Counted from the stretch's first letter, positions 51,515 to 60,766 are shown. The stretch is DNA of 64,000 bases from Streptomyces luteolus (GCF_029968015.1 NZ_JASCIS010000001.1:62001-126000); one strand, 5' to 3'. Program-made: numbers and translations. Notes: generated by a model not told the origin, from the letters alone.

Positions 51515-53224
51515 ATGTCCACTCAGCCTTCCGGGGCGCAGCCCGCCCACGCCCTTCTGTCGGCCGACGATCCACGCGAGATCGGTGGCTACCCGCTGCA
51601 CGCCCGCCTTGGCGCGGGCGGCATGGGGATCGTCTACCTGGCCCATACGCCGGGCGGGCGGCCGATCGCACTCAAGGTGGTCCGGGACGCGTTCGCCGCC
51701 GACCCCGAGTTCCGTCGGCGCTTCGCCGACGAAGTGGCCAGCGCTCGAAGCATCCACGGCCTGTTCACCGCTCAGGTGGTGGACTCCGGCGCGGACGCAC
51801 CCACACCGTGGCTGGCCACCGCCTACGTCCCCGGCCCCTCCCTGCAGCAAGTGGTGGAGCGCCACGGCCCGTTGCCGGTGCGCACGGCGCTCCTGCTCGT
51901 GGCGGGCATCGCCGAAGCGCTGCAGGCCATCCATGGGGCAGGGGTGGTGCACCGCGACCTCAAGCCGGCGAACGTGCTGCTCGCCGGGGACGGGCCCCGC
52001 GTCATCGACTTCGGCATCGCCCGCGCGGCCGACCCCACCGGCCTGACCGGTACGGAGCTGAGAATCGGCACCGCCGCCTATATGGCGCCCGAGCAGGCGG
52101 TGGGCTGGACCGTGACCCCGGCGACCGATGTCTTCGCACTCGGCGCGCTCGCCGCCTACGTGGCCGGGGGAGTGCTCCCGTTCGGGGGCGGGCCGGAGTC
52201 CGCCGTGCTCTACCGGGTGGCCCACGAGGAGCCCGACCTGTCCCGGGTTCCGGCGGAGCTGTACGACCTGGTGCGGCGCTGCCTGGCCAAGCGTCCCGAG
52301 GACCGTCCCGCGCCGGGCGAGCTGGTCGAAGCCGTACGCGCCCACCCCGTCGTCGCCGGGCGGCCGGAGTTCACCGACGGCTGGCTGCCGCGTGGCGTCA
52401 GCAACGAGATCGCGGACCACGGCGCGGCACCGGCACCGCACGACGGCCCGGCACCGCACGACGGCCCGGCACCGCACGACGGCCCGGCGGCCCACCTGAA
52501 CGCGCAGCCTCCCGGGCCGCAGCACGTCCACGCCCAGCCCACGCTCACCGACCTTGCCCCCGCCACGCTCGCCCAGGCCGCCCCCGACGGCGGCGGACCG
52601 GAAGGGCCCGCTCCACGCAGGGCCCGCAGGCGTCGTCGGCGCCGGGTCGTCGCCGCTCTGGTGGCCGCGTTCCTGCTGGCCGCCGGAGGTGCCGCGTACT
52701 ACGGGCTGGAGTACCGAAAAGGCGCGGAACGCGACTCGGCGGACTCGGCGGACTCGGCGGACCCGGGCGGCTCGGAAGGCCGGTCGCCCACGCCGCCGTC
52801 CGGGCCGCCCACGCCATCGCCGCGCCCGTCCTCCTCCGCGCCCGATCCGGTGTACGTGCCGGAGTACGCGGACGCCGAACTCACCTCCCCCGACCCCGAC
52901 TACGAGTTCGATCTCTCGGCGGGGAAGGTCGTGCCCGTCGAGTCCGCTCAGTGGTATCTGGAGCGGGCTGAGGGCGAGTTCGTCCTTCCCGAGGGCAGTG
53001 ACGCCTTCGTGGCCGCCGGATACGTCCTGAGTCCCGACGACTGCGTACGGGGCATCGAGCGGGAACCGGTGACCACGCTCGCGTACGACGAGTTGGCCGA
53101 CGAGCGCCCCTTCTGCGTCCGGAGCCCGGACGGGAAGAGCATCGTCGTCGTGCGGCTGATCGAGGCCGTTCCGGGGGAGGGGCCCGTCACGGTGGTCCTG
53201 AGCGGGTACCGGGAGGACGGCTGA
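51515..53224 (+). CDS. Transmembrane Ser/Thr protein kinase
   Basis: 569 residues. Kinase domain at ~22-290: GAGGMGIVY near 33, ALKVV near 51, HRDLKPANV near 144, DFGIAR near 166, APEQ near 191, all complete. A Pro/Ala/His linker with three PAPHDG-type 15-bp coding repeats follows. One membrane helix at ~395-412 (VVAALVAAFLLAAGGAAYYG) is preceded by a run of arginines. The outside part (~155 residues) has a Ser/Pro-rich stalk and a small domain with two cysteines. The location behind the TetR operator suggests it belongs to the deiminase regulon. GAAAGAG precedes ATG 51515. Confidence 0.88.
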   Translation: MSTQPSGAQPAHALLSADDPREIGGYPLHARLGAGGMGIVYLAHTPGGRPIALKVVRDAFAADPEFRRRFADEVASARSIHGLFTAQVVDSGADAPTPWLATAYVPGPSLQQVVERHGPLPVRTALLLVAGIAEALQAIHGAGVVHRDLKPANVLLAGDGPRVIDFGIARAADPTGLTGTELRIGTAAYMAPEQAVGWTVTPATDVFALGALAAYVAGGVLPFGGGPESAVLYRVAHEEPDLSRVPAELYDLVRRCLAKRPEDRPAPGELVEAVRAHPVVAGRPEFTDGWLPRGVSNEIADHGAAPAPHDGPAPHDGPAPHDGPAAHLNAQPPGPQHVHAQPTLTDLAPATLAQAAPDGGGPEGPAPRRARRRRRRRVVAALVAAFLLAAGGAAYYGLEYRKGAERDSADSADSADPGGSEGRSPTPPSGPPTPSPRPSSSAPDPVYVPEYADAELTSPDPDYEFDLSAGKVVPVESAQWYLERAEGEFVLPEGSDAFVAAGYVLSPDDCVRGIEREPVTTLAYDELADERPFCVRSPDGKSIVVVRLIEAVPGEGPVTVVLSGYREDG

Positions 53225-53285
53225 CGGGCGCCTCGGCCCGGATCGGGCTCCCTTCGGTTCGGATCGGGCTCCCTTCGTCGGATCG

Positions 53286-53451
53286 GACGCGCTCCGGCCC
53301 GGATTGGGCGCCCTGAGTCCTCGATGGGACGCGCTCCGGCCCGGATCGGGCGCCCTGAGTCCTCGATGGGACGCGCTTCGGCCGGATCGGGCTTCCTTCC
53401 GCCTCGATGGGACGCGCTTCGGCCGGATCGGGCTCCCTTCGGCCGGGTGCC
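53286..53451 (+). repeat. 42-bp repeat array
   Basis: Units of 41-42 bp beginning GACGCGCTCCGGCC (or GACGCGCTTCGGCC) start at 53286, 53328, 53370 and 53411; the first two differ at one base. Shorter related pieces (CGGATCGGGCTCCCTTCG) fill 53238-53285 back towards the kinase stop. Nothing else is seen in the 292-bp gap except a -10-like TAAGGT at 53503. Confidence 0.85.
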
Positions 53452-53516
53452 GCCCCGTCCGGCCACCGGTCGGCCGAGATCACCGGGCCGCTGAGGGCCC
53501 GGTAAGGTTCGGATCC

Positions 53517-54098
53517 ATGGCGACTCGCACGACACAGATCCTTGAAGCGGCCGCACGGCTCATCGCCCGCCGTGGCGTCCGCGGTCTGCGCGTCGAAGAA
53601 CTCGCCACCGAGGCAGGCGTCTCGACCGGCCTGATCTACTACCACTTCAAGGACCGCACCGGAATCCTGCGCCACACGCTGGAGTTCATCAACGATCGCG
53701 CCGAGCGCTACACGACGGGCCGCGCGGCGGACGCCGAACCGCTCGCACCGCGTGCGGAGCTGGAGGAGATCCTCCTCCTCGAACTGCAGGACACCCCCGA
53801 GGTCCGAGAGAACAGCGCGGCCTGGGGCGAACTGCGGGCGAGCGCCGTGTTCGACCAGGTGCTTCGCGAGGACCTCGCGAGGGCGACGCTGGTGTGGGGG
53901 CAGGAGGTGGCCGCCCTCCTCGGGCACGTACAGCCGATGGCCCCGGCGCCCGCTCTGGCGGCGGCCGGTGAGCGGCTTACCGCCCTCCTCGAAGGCCTCA
54001 GCATGCGCTGGCTCAGCGGCGGCCTCGACCTCGGCCACGCGCGCGATCTGACGCGGGGCGCGATCGACGCCGAACTGGCCCGGTTGCAGGGGAAGTAG
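53517..54098 (+). CDS. TetR regulator B of the deiminase cluster
   Basis: 193 residues. The helix-turn-helix VRGLRVEELATEAGVSTGLI then YYHFKDRTGIL is nearly the same as in the regulator at 50680, and similarity continues through the ligand domain (FDxxLR, MRWLSGG/TRWLGGI). It is oriented towards the second deiminase operon and ends 99 bp before operator 3. A -10-like TAAGGT stands eight bases before ATG 53517, so a leaderless or very short leader is likely. The twin regulators may answer to different ligands or form heterodimers; this is inference. Confidence 0.88.
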   Translation: MATRTTQILEAAARLIARRGVRGLRVEELATEAGVSTGLIYYHFKDRTGILRHTLEFINDRAERYTTGRAADAEPLAPRAELEEILLLELQDTPEVRENSAAWGELRASAVFDQVLREDLARATLVWGQEVAALLGHVQPMAPAPALAAAGERLTALLEGLSMRWLSGGLDLGHARDLTRGAIDAELARLQGK

Positions 54099-54196
54099 CA
54101 GCGCCGGTACTGCCGCGCAGCACCGTTCCGCATTCCCCAGCCCAGCCCATCCCATCCCAGCCCCATCCCAGCCCGGCTTGTCGCTTGCCCGAGCTC

Positions 54197-54225
54197 TTGA
54201 CTGAAAATTCAGTCAGTGCCACAGT
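54197..54225 (+). promoter_or_regulatory. Operator/promoter 3 of the deiminase cluster
   Basis: -35 TTGACT (54197-54202), 17 bases, -10 CACAGT (54220-54225). The inverted repeat TGACTGAA-AA-TTCAGTCA (54198-54215) is perfect. Both boxes and spacing equal those of operator/promoter 1. It should drive the operon that starts with the second deiminase. Confidence 0.87.
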
Positions 54226-54335
54226 GAGGCCATCGGCAGCCTCCGAGCATCGAGGCCCCCGGAACTACCTGCGCTCCGAGCCTGCGCAGGAAGTCTCGCT
54301 GAGTCCGAACCGGCGATGCAGTGACTCCCGTCAGC

Positions 54336-54353
54336 TGACTGAATGTTCAGTCA
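54336..54353 (+). promoter_or_regulatory. Operator 4 of the deiminase cluster
   Basis: TGACTGAA-TG-TTCAGTCA, a perfect inverted repeat 38 bases before the second deiminase start and 138 bp after operator 3. It may be a roadblock or loop partner, or a second promoter may lie over it. Confidence 0.85.
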
Positions 54354-54390
54354 CCGCCGTATTCCGTTCTTCGCACGAAGAGAGATCCTC

Positions 54391-55404
54391 ATGACCGCGT
54401 TCCGTATGCCCGCCGAGTGGTCCGAGCACGAGGGCTGCCTGATGGCCTGGCCCACCCGGGTCGACCTGTGGGACAGCGTGCTCGACCAGGTGCAGGACGA
54501 GTACGCCCAAGTCGCCCGCGCCATAGCGGAGTTCGAGCCGGTCACCATGGTCGCGCCGCCCGGCCACGGGGCCGCCGCACGGACACGCTGCGGCGACGGC
54601 GTCCAGGTGATCGAACTGCCCCTTGACGACTCGTGGTTCCGCGACAGCGCCCCGCTCTTCGTGCTCGACGGGGACGGCCGCCGCGCCGGGGTCGACTTCC
54701 GCTTCAACGCCTGGGGCGGCAAGCACCACCCGTACGACGCCGACGACCGGATCAGCGGCCTGCTGCTCGAACACCTCGGCATCGAGCGCGTCCCCTCCGC
54801 CATGATCCTGGAGGGCGGGTCCGTCACCGTCGACGGCGAGGGCACGCTGATCACCACTGAGCAGTGCCTCCTCCACCCCAACCGCAACCCGGGGATGAGC
54901 CGGGGCCGGATCGAGGAGGAGCTGAAGGAACGGCTCGGCGTCACCAAGGTCATCTGGCTGCCGTACGGCGGCCTGCTCGACACCGAGACGGACGGGCACG
55001 TCGACGGGGTGTGCGCCTTCGCCGCCCCCGGCAAGGTCGTCGTCTCCCTGCCCGACGACCCGGCCCACCCCGACTACGCCCGGATGCGCGCCAACCGGGC
55101 CGTACTGGAGGTCAGCACCGACGCCCGGGGCAGCAGCCTGGAGATCGTCGACGTACCGCAGACCGTCTTCACCGAGGTGGCCGGGTGCGAGGTCGAGGTG
55201 TCGTACCTCAACCACTACGTCGCCAACGGCGGTGTCGTCGTCCCGGTGGCCGGGCAGCCGCAGGACGAGGACGCCCTCGCCGTGATCGCCGCGGCGTACC
55301 CCGGCCGCAAGGTCGTCGGCGTGCGGGCCGCGGCCATCGCGTACGGCGGTGGGGGAGTCCACTGCATCACCCAGCAGATTCCCCGCGTACGCCGCACCGC
55401 GTGA
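54391..55404 (+). CDS. Agmatine deiminase-like, cytosolic
   Basis: 337 residues without a signal peptide. Motifs: EHEGCLMAWPTR near residue 11, DDSWFRDSAPLF near 80, LEGGSVTVDGEGTL near 138, HPNRNPGMSRGRIEEEL near 163, TDGHVDGVCAF near 201 and the catalytic Cys in YGGGGVHCITQQIP near 325. This is the form closest in shape to bacterial AguA, which makes N-carbamoylputrescine and ammonia from agmatine. No N-carbamoylputrescine amidase gene is seen nearby. AAGAGAG lies about eight bases before the ATG. It is the first gene of an operon with the ABC importer, behind two operators. Confidence 0.9.
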   Translation: MTAFRMPAEWSEHEGCLMAWPTRVDLWDSVLDQVQDEYAQVARAIAEFEPVTMVAPPGHGAAARTRCGDGVQVIELPLDDSWFRDSAPLFVLDGDGRRAGVDFRFNAWGGKHHPYDADDRISGLLLEHLGIERVPSAMILEGGSVTVDGEGTLITTEQCLLHPNRNPGMSRGRIEEELKERLGVTKVIWLPYGGLLDTETDGHVDGVCAFAAPGKVVVSLPDDPAHPDYARMRANRAVLEVSTDARGSSLEIVDVPQTVFTEVAGCEVEVSYLNHYVANGGVVVPVAGQPQDEDALAVIAAAYPGRKVVGVRAAAIAYGGGGVHCITQQIPRVRRTA

Positions 55405-55423
55405 CGTGCGGGTGAGCTCGCCC

Positions 55424-57079
55424 ATGACCATGACCATGACCACGTCACCCCGGTACCGCGCCGCGCGAGCCGGCGGGCTGCGCCGGCTCGCCGCGACGGC
55501 CGCCGCCCTGGCCTCGCTCGCGGCCTGCGCGGGCCCGCCGAGGAACGCCTCCGGCATCGACTTCGAACTGTCGGCGAGGACGCCCCGGGCCGCGGGCGGC
55601 CTCGACTCCTTCACCTGGGCCCTCTACGCCGAACCGCCCACGCTGGACTACACCGTGGCGTTCGACTACCCGCAGAACATGGTCCTCTCCAACGTGTGCG
55701 AGAGCCTGATGCGCTGGACGCCGAACCTCACCACCGAGCCGGGCCTGGCCCGCCGGGCCTCGCATCCGAACCCCACCACCTGGGTCTACGACCTGCGCGA
55801 AGGCGTGCGCTTCCACAACGGCGGGACGATGACCGCCGACGACGTGGTCCACAGCCTCGACCGGCAGCGCGACCCGGACAACGCCGCCGCCTGGGCGCAG
55901 GTGTTCCAGAACGTCACCGACGTGCGGAAGACCGGAGCGCTCCAGGTCACCGTCAAGCTCAAGAAGCCCGACTCGCAGTTCCCGCAGTACATGGCGAGCG
56001 CCGCCGGAGTGGTGGCCTCCAAGGCCGGTCTGCAGGCGGCGGGCAAGGACTACGGCACCTCCGGCGGGCTCGCCTGCACCGGCCCGTACTCCCTGGGGGC
56101 CTGGCACAAGGGGCAGTCCCTCGAACTCGACCGGTTCGACGGCTACTGGGGCCGGCGGGCCAAGTCCGCCAAGGTGGTCTTCCGGTTCCTGCCCGACGCC
56201 TCGGCCAGGACCAACGCCCTGCTCAGCGGGGAGGCCGACGGCAGCTATCTCATCCCGACCGAGAGCTACGCCCGGCTGCGCGGCAGCGACGTGGGCACGC
56301 TGTACTTCGGTGAGGGCCTGAGCACGGTCAACGTCGGCATCACGAACATGCGGGGCGCGCTCGGTGACCTCCGCGTCAGGCGGGCGCTGTCCCTGGCACT
56401 CGACCGCTCCGGTTTCGTGCAGGTCGGCCTCGGCGGCGCAGGCACCCCCACCGGCGCCCCCACCACCCGCGCCGCCTGGGCGGCCGCGTCGGAGCGGACC
56501 AGGAAGCGGGCGTTCGAAGGGCTGCGGCCCGGCGCCCCCGACATCGCGCGCGCCAAAGCACTGGTCAAGGAGGCGGGCGCCACCGGGAAGACCCTGACCG
56601 TCGCCACCAGTTCCATCGGCCAGGACGTGTCGCTCCTCGCCACCGCCGTGCAGGACGCGGGCACCCGGATCGGTCTCGACATCCGGCTCAGGTCCATCGC
56701 GCCCAACGCGTTCACCGCACTGTTCACCGACCCCGGGGCACGCAAGGGCATCGACATGTTCCCGCTCACGTACTACAACTCGATCACCGATCCGCTGGAC
56801 CTGCTGACGAACTTCAAGACCGGCGCCTATCTGAACTTCGCCGGGCACAGCGACAAGAAGTACGACGCGCTGGTCGACCGGGCCACCGCGCTCGACGACC
56901 CGCGCCGGCGACTGGCGACCGCGGCCGAAGCTCAGCAGCGCGCCGCACGGCAGCTGCCGTGGATCCCCGTCGCGGAGTGGCCCACCGCCGTGTTCCTCAA
57001 CCGGAGGATCACCGGAGCCCCCACCACCATCTCGTACATGTACTACCCCTGGGCCGCCGACGTGGGGGCCGCGAGATGA
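55424..57079 (+). CDS. Peptide-type ABC importer binding lipoprotein
   Basis: 551 residues, solute-binding protein family 5 (OppA/DppA type). A lipobox LAAC lies near residue 28 after an Arg-rich start; three ATGACC repeats code for the opening MTMTMT. Domain signs: ALYAEPPTLDYTVAFDYPQ near 65, WVYDLREGVRFHNGGTMTADDVVHSL near 120 and the domain-III INMRGALGDLRVRRALSLALDR-like stretch near 305. The ligand is presumably a peptide or a cationic small molecule linked to the deiminases. The gene begins 19 bp after the cytosolic deiminase. Of three in-frame ATGs, 55424 has GGGTGAG seven bases before it. Confidence 0.9.
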   Translation: MTMTMTTSPRYRAARAGGLRRLAATAAALASLAACAGPPRNASGIDFELSARTPRAAGGLDSFTWALYAEPPTLDYTVAFDYPQNMVLSNVCESLMRWTPNLTTEPGLARRASHPNPTTWVYDLREGVRFHNGGTMTADDVVHSLDRQRDPDNAAAWAQVFQNVTDVRKTGALQVTVKLKKPDSQFPQYMASAAGVVASKAGLQAAGKDYGTSGGLACTGPYSLGAWHKGQSLELDRFDGYWGRRAKSAKVVFRFLPDASARTNALLSGEADGSYLIPTESYARLRGSDVGTLYFGEGLSTVNVGITNMRGALGDLRVRRALSLALDRSGFVQVGLGGAGTPTGAPTTRAAWAAASERTRKRAFEGLRPGAPDIARAKALVKEAGATGKTLTVATSSIGQDVSLLATAVQDAGTRIGLDIRLRSIAPNAFTALFTDPGARKGIDMFPLTYYNSITDPLDLLTNFKTGAYLNFAGHSDKKYDALVDRATALDDPRRRLATAAEAQQRAARQLPWIPVAEWPTAVFLNRRITGAPTTISYMYYPWAADVGAAR

Positions 57080-58035
57080 CCTTCGTCAGATTCGCGGTGC
57101 GGCGCGCGGCCGAGATGGCCGTCACCCTGCTCGCCGCCTCGTTCGTGGTGTTCGGCGCGATGTACCTGGCGCCGGGCAGCCCGGCCAGCTTCCTGCTCAC
57201 CGGCCGCTCGGCCTCACCGGAAGCACTCGCGGCGATCAACTCCCAGTACCACCTGGACGATCCGTTCGCCGTCCGCTATTTCGCCTGGCTCGGCAACGTC
57301 CTCCAGGGCGACTTCGGGCGGTCCATCACCTACCGCACCGACGTGTCCCGCCTCCTCGCCGACCGGCTCCCCACCACCCTGCTGCTGATCACGATGGCGC
57401 TGTTCGTCGTCGTCCTCGTCGGCCTGCTCCTGGGCCGGGTGGCCGCCGTGCGCGGCGGGCGCACCGACTCCGCGGTCCTGCTCGCCACGACCTTCGCCGT
57501 CGGTACGCCCGCCTTCGTCGCGGCCGTACTCCTTCAAGGGCTCTTCGCCGTACGACTCGGCTGGTTCCCCAGCGGCGGGGCGGGCGACGGCCTCGTCGAC
57601 ATGGTCTGGCATCTGACGCTGCCCGCGGTCGCGCTCGCCCTCTACCTGATCGGCATGCTCGCCCGTGTCACCCGCTCGGCGATGCTCGACGCGCTCGGCA
57701 GCGAACACGTCACGGTGGCCCGCAGCCGAGGGGTGCCCGAACGGCAGGTCATCCGGCGCCATGTGTTCCGCAACTCCCTGGGCACCGTCCTGACCACCGG
57801 CGGCCTCGTCGTCTCCACGCTCCTGGTCTGCACGATCCTCGTGGAGACCGCCTTCAGCGTCGGCGGCATCGGCCAGCTCCTCGAACTGTCCACGTCCACC
57901 AAGGACTTCCCGACCGTGCAGGCCATCTCGCTGATCGTCGTCGCCCTGTTCATGGCCGTGAACCTGGTCGTCGACCTGCTGCTTCCGCTGGTCGACCCGC
58001 GGCTCACGCTCGGATCGAGGGGGTCCGCCGGATGA
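57076..58035 (+). CDS. ABC importer permease (OppB/DppB type)
   Basis: 319 residues, six membrane helices (first at ~10-31). The N-terminal region PGSPASFLLTGRSASPEAL and the cytoplasmic EAA loop YVTVARSRGVPERQVIRRHVFRNS-like stretch near 212 (here HVTVARSRGV) are typical of the first permease of peptide importers. It overlaps the binding-protein stop by four bases (ATGA), so translation is coupled. Confidence 0.92.
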   Translation: MTFVRFAVRRAAEMAVTLLAASFVVFGAMYLAPGSPASFLLTGRSASPEALAAINSQYHLDDPFAVRYFAWLGNVLQGDFGRSITYRTDVSRLLADRLPTTLLLITMALFVVVLVGLLLGRVAAVRGGRTDSAVLLATTFAVGTPAFVAAVLLQGLFAVRLGWFPSGGAGDGLVDMVWHLTLPAVALALYLIGMLARVTRSAMLDALGSEHVTVARSRGVPERQVIRRHVFRNSLGTVLTTGGLVVSTLLVCTILVETAFSVGGIGQLLELSTSTKDFPTVQAISLIVVALFMAVNLVVDLLLPLVDPRLTLGSRGSAG

Positions 58036-58874
58036 CCGCCGTCTTCACCCGCCGCCCCGGCCTGCGCGGAATCCGCGCCGGTGGATCGCCGCTGCACCTG
58101 GTCTGCCTCGGCCTCGTCGCCCTGATCGTCACCGCGGCCCTGCTCGCACCCTGGCTGGTGCCCCACGACCCCAACGCCGTCGACCTCGGCGGCGCGCTGG
58201 CCGGGCCCTCCCCGGACCATCCGCTCGGCGTGGACGCGGCCGGCCGCGACACCCTCTCCCGCCTGCTCCTCGGCGCCCGCACCTCGCTGCTCGGTCCCCT
58301 CGGAGTGGTCGTCTTCTCCACCCTCGCCGGGGTGGCCGTCGGCACGGCCGCGGCCTGGCGGGGCGGCTGGCTCGACTCCGTGCTCTCCCGCAGCACGGAA
58401 CTGGTCTTCGCCTTCCCCGGCCTGCTCCTCGCGATCCTCATCATCGCGGTGTACGGCGAGGGGCTGCTCGCCCCGGTCGTCGCCCTCGCGGTCGCCTACC
58501 TGCCCTACGTCAGCCGCCTCACCCGCTCACTGGTCCTCGCCGAACGCGCACGCCCCTACGTCAGCGCCTACCAGGTCCAGGGCCACTCGGGGCTCCAGAT
58601 CTGCCTGCGCCACGTCCTGCCCAACATCGCCCCGGTCGTCCTCGCCCAGGCCACCGTCAACTTCGGCTACGCGCTCATGGATCTCGCCGGCCTCTCGTTC
58701 CTCGGGCTCGGCGTACCCGCGCTCACCCCCGACTGGGGCCGCATGGTCTTCGACGGCCAGACCGCCATCCAGCACGGCTATCCGCTGTCCGCGGTCCTGC
58801 CGTGCGTCCTCATCGTCGCGTTCAACGTGGTCGGCGAGCGGTGGGCCGACCGTGTCGCCAGGAGGACCCCGTGA
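58032..58874 (+). CDS. ABC importer permease (OppC/DppC type)
   Basis: 280 residues, six membrane helices. HPLGVDAAGRDTLSRLLLGARTS-type signature near residue 62 (HPLGVDAAGRDTLSRLL here) and an EAA loop near 177 (YVSAYQVQGHSGLQICLRHV) mark the second permease of peptide importers. It starts in a four-base ATGA overlap with the first permease and ends overlapping the ATPase start. It lacks the N-terminal extra domain of some OppC proteins. Confidence 0.92.
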   Translation: MTAVFTRRPGLRGIRAGGSPLHLVCLGLVALIVTAALLAPWLVPHDPNAVDLGGALAGPSPDHPLGVDAAGRDTLSRLLLGARTSLLGPLGVVVFSTLAGVAVGTAAAWRGGWLDSVLSRSTELVFAFPGLLLAILIIAVYGEGLLAPVVALAVAYLPYVSRLTRSLVLAERARPYVSAYQVQGHSGLQICLRHVLPNIAPVVLAQATVNFGYALMDLAGLSFLGLGVPALTPDWGRMVFDGQTAIQHGYPLSAVLPCVLIVAFNVVGERWADRVARRTP

Positions 58875-59878
58875 GCACGACGCCCCCAACTGACAGCGAG
58901 AAGTACGCACTTCAGGTCCAGGGGCTGCGGATCACCCTCCCCGGCACCGCGAGGAACGTGCTCGACGGTGTCGACCTGACCGTCGCCGCGGGCGAGACCG
59001 TGGCCCTCGTCGGCGAGTCCGGCTCCGGCAAGACCCTCACCTCACGCAGCGCCCTCGGCCTGCTCCCGCCCGGCGCACTCACCGAGGGCCGCGTCGACGT
59101 CGTGGGCGAGGACGTCCTGGACATTAGCGCCGAACGGCTGCGCGCCCTGCGTACCGGGACCGTCGCCATGATCTTCCAGGACCCGCGAGCGGCCATCAAT
59201 CCGCTGCGCCGCATCGGCGACTTCCTCGTCGAGGGCGTCACGCTGACCGGCTCGGTGAACCAGGCCGACGCGACCGCCCGCGCGGGCGAACTCCTCCAGG
59301 ACGTCGGGGTCGACCCGTCCGTACTGCGGAAGTACCCGAGCCAGGTGTCCGGCGGAATGCTCCAGCGCGTCATGATCGCGGCCGCGCTGATGGGCGACCC
59401 GTCGCTGCTGCTCGCCGACGAGCCGACCACGGCCCTCGACGTCACCACGCAGGCCGAGGTCGTCGCCCTGCTGATCCGGCTCCAACAGTGCTTCGCCACC
59501 GGCCTGTTGTTCGTCACCCACGACCTCGACCTGGCCGCGACGATCAGCGACCGGGTGTACGTCATGTACGCCGGACGGATCGCCGAGAGCGGCCCCGCGG
59601 ACGAGCTGTTCGCCCGTCCACGCCACCCCTACACGGCCGCGCTGCTCGCCTCCACTCCCCGCCCGGACGCGCCCGCGGGCCGGCTCGCCGCCATCGACGG
59701 CCGGCCCCCCGACCTGCGTACGACCCTGACCGGCTGCGCGTTCGCGGCGCGCTGCCCGCTGGCCACGGAGGTGTGCGAGCAGCGGCAGCCCGACCTTCGA
59801 CCGGCCCCGGACCGGCCGGGGCACCGTGCCGCCTGCCACCACACCGAACAGCTGACGAGGAGCTCCGCCGATGCCTGA
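58871..59878 (+). CDS. ABC importer ATPase (OppD/DppD type)
   Basis: 335 residues. Walker A GESGSGKT near residue 44, Q-loop MIFQDP near 100, signature VSGGMLQR near 158, Walker B LLLADEPTTALD near 179, H-loop THDLD near 217. The C-terminal extension has four cysteines (GCAFAARCPLATEVC...AACHH), the peptide-importer ATPase pattern that can hold an iron-sulphur cluster. AGGAGG is five bases before GTG 58871, which overlaps the permease stop. Confidence 0.94.
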   Translation: MSTTPPTDSEKYALQVQGLRITLPGTARNVLDGVDLTVAAGETVALVGESGSGKTLTSRSALGLLPPGALTEGRVDVVGEDVLDISAERLRALRTGTVAMIFQDPRAAINPLRRIGDFLVEGVTLTGSVNQADATARAGELLQDVGVDPSVLRKYPSQVSGGMLQRVMIAAALMGDPSLLLADEPTTALDVTTQAEVVALLIRLQQCFATGLLFVTHDLDLAATISDRVYVMYAGRIAESGPADELFARPRHPYTAALLASTPRPDAPAGRLAAIDGRPPDLRTTLTGCAFAARCPLATEVCEQRQPDLRPAPDRPGHRAACHHTEQLTRSSADA

Positions 59879-60668
59879 GTACGCCCTCCAGGCCGTCGGC
59901 CTGACCCGGTCCTACGGAGCCGTACGCGCCGTGGACGGCGTGTCCTTCGCCCTGCCGAAGGGAGGATCACTCGGCATCGTGGGCGAGTCCGGCTCGGGCA
60001 AGACCACCACCGCCCGCATCGTCGTGGGGCTCGAACAGGCCGACGCCGGCGAGGTGTTGGTGGGCGGAGCGCGCAGGGCCTCGGCGGTGCGCGGGCGGGC
60101 GCGCCGCCTTGCCCGCGCCCGCGAGGTGCAGATGGTCTTCCAGGACCCGCTGCAGTCGCTCGACCCGCGGACGAGCGTCGAGTCGGTCCTGCGCGAGACC
60201 CTGGGCCTGCACTTTCCCGGCCGGGACCACACGCCCCGGGTGCGCGAGCTCCTCGACCAGGTGGGGCTCGGCCCGCGGGCCGCCGACGCGCGGCCGGGCG
60301 GGCTGTCGGGCGGGCAGCGCCAGCGGGTCGCCATCGCGCGCGCCCTCGCCGTGGAGCCTGCCGTGCTGGTCCTGGACGAGGCGGTGGCCGCCCTGGATGT
60401 GTCCGTCCAGGCGCAGATCCTCAACCTGCTCGCCGACATCCGCGAGCAGACCGCGGTCGGCTACCTCTTCATCACCCACGACCTCGGTGCGGTCCGCTGT
60501 GTCACCGACGACGTCATCGTCATGCGGCAGGGCCGGGTCGTCGAGGCGGGCTCCACCTCCGAAGTGCTCGGCAGTCCCCGCCACCCCTACACACGACTCC
60601 TCATGGACTCCGTGCCGCGGCCCGGCTGGGACCCGGCACGGATCGCGGAGGCGCGACGGACCCTGTGA
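59871..60668 (+). CDS. ABC importer ATPase (OppF/DppF type)
   Basis: 265 residues. Walker A GESGSGKTT near residue 39, Q-loop MVFQDPLQSLDPRTS near 88, signature LSGGQRQR near 145, Walker B VLVLDEAVAALD near 166 (Ala-Val in place of the usual Pro-Thr/Ser after the catalytic Glu), H-loop THDLG near 204. It is shorter than usual OppF (about 310-330) and lacks the C-terminal cysteine extension. It overlaps the OppD gene by eight bases. Confidence 0.92.
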   Translation: MPEYALQAVGLTRSYGAVRAVDGVSFALPKGGSLGIVGESGSGKTTTARIVVGLEQADAGEVLVGGARRASAVRGRARRLARAREVQMVFQDPLQSLDPRTSVESVLRETLGLHFPGRDHTPRVRELLDQVGLGPRAADARPGGLSGGQRQRVAIARALAVEPAVLVLDEAVAALDVSVQAQILNLLADIREQTAVGYLFITHDLGAVRCVTDDVIVMRQGRVVEAGSTSEVLGSPRHPYTRLLMDSVPRPGWDPARIAEARRTL

Positions 60669-60689
60669 CGCCTCGTCACCGGACTCCAC

Positions 60690-60766
60690 CGCCGCACCCG
60701 CACCCCTGCATCGCGCACCCCTGCGCCCTGCACCCCGCACCCCGCACCCCGCACCTGGAGAAGACC
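60690..60766 (+). repeat. CACCC-rich short repeats
   Basis: Imperfect 7-12 bp repeats based on CCCCGCACC and CGCACCCCTG follow the last importer gene; three CCCCGCA units are perfect. They lie within the 151-bp gap before the third deiminase. Confidence 0.7.
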
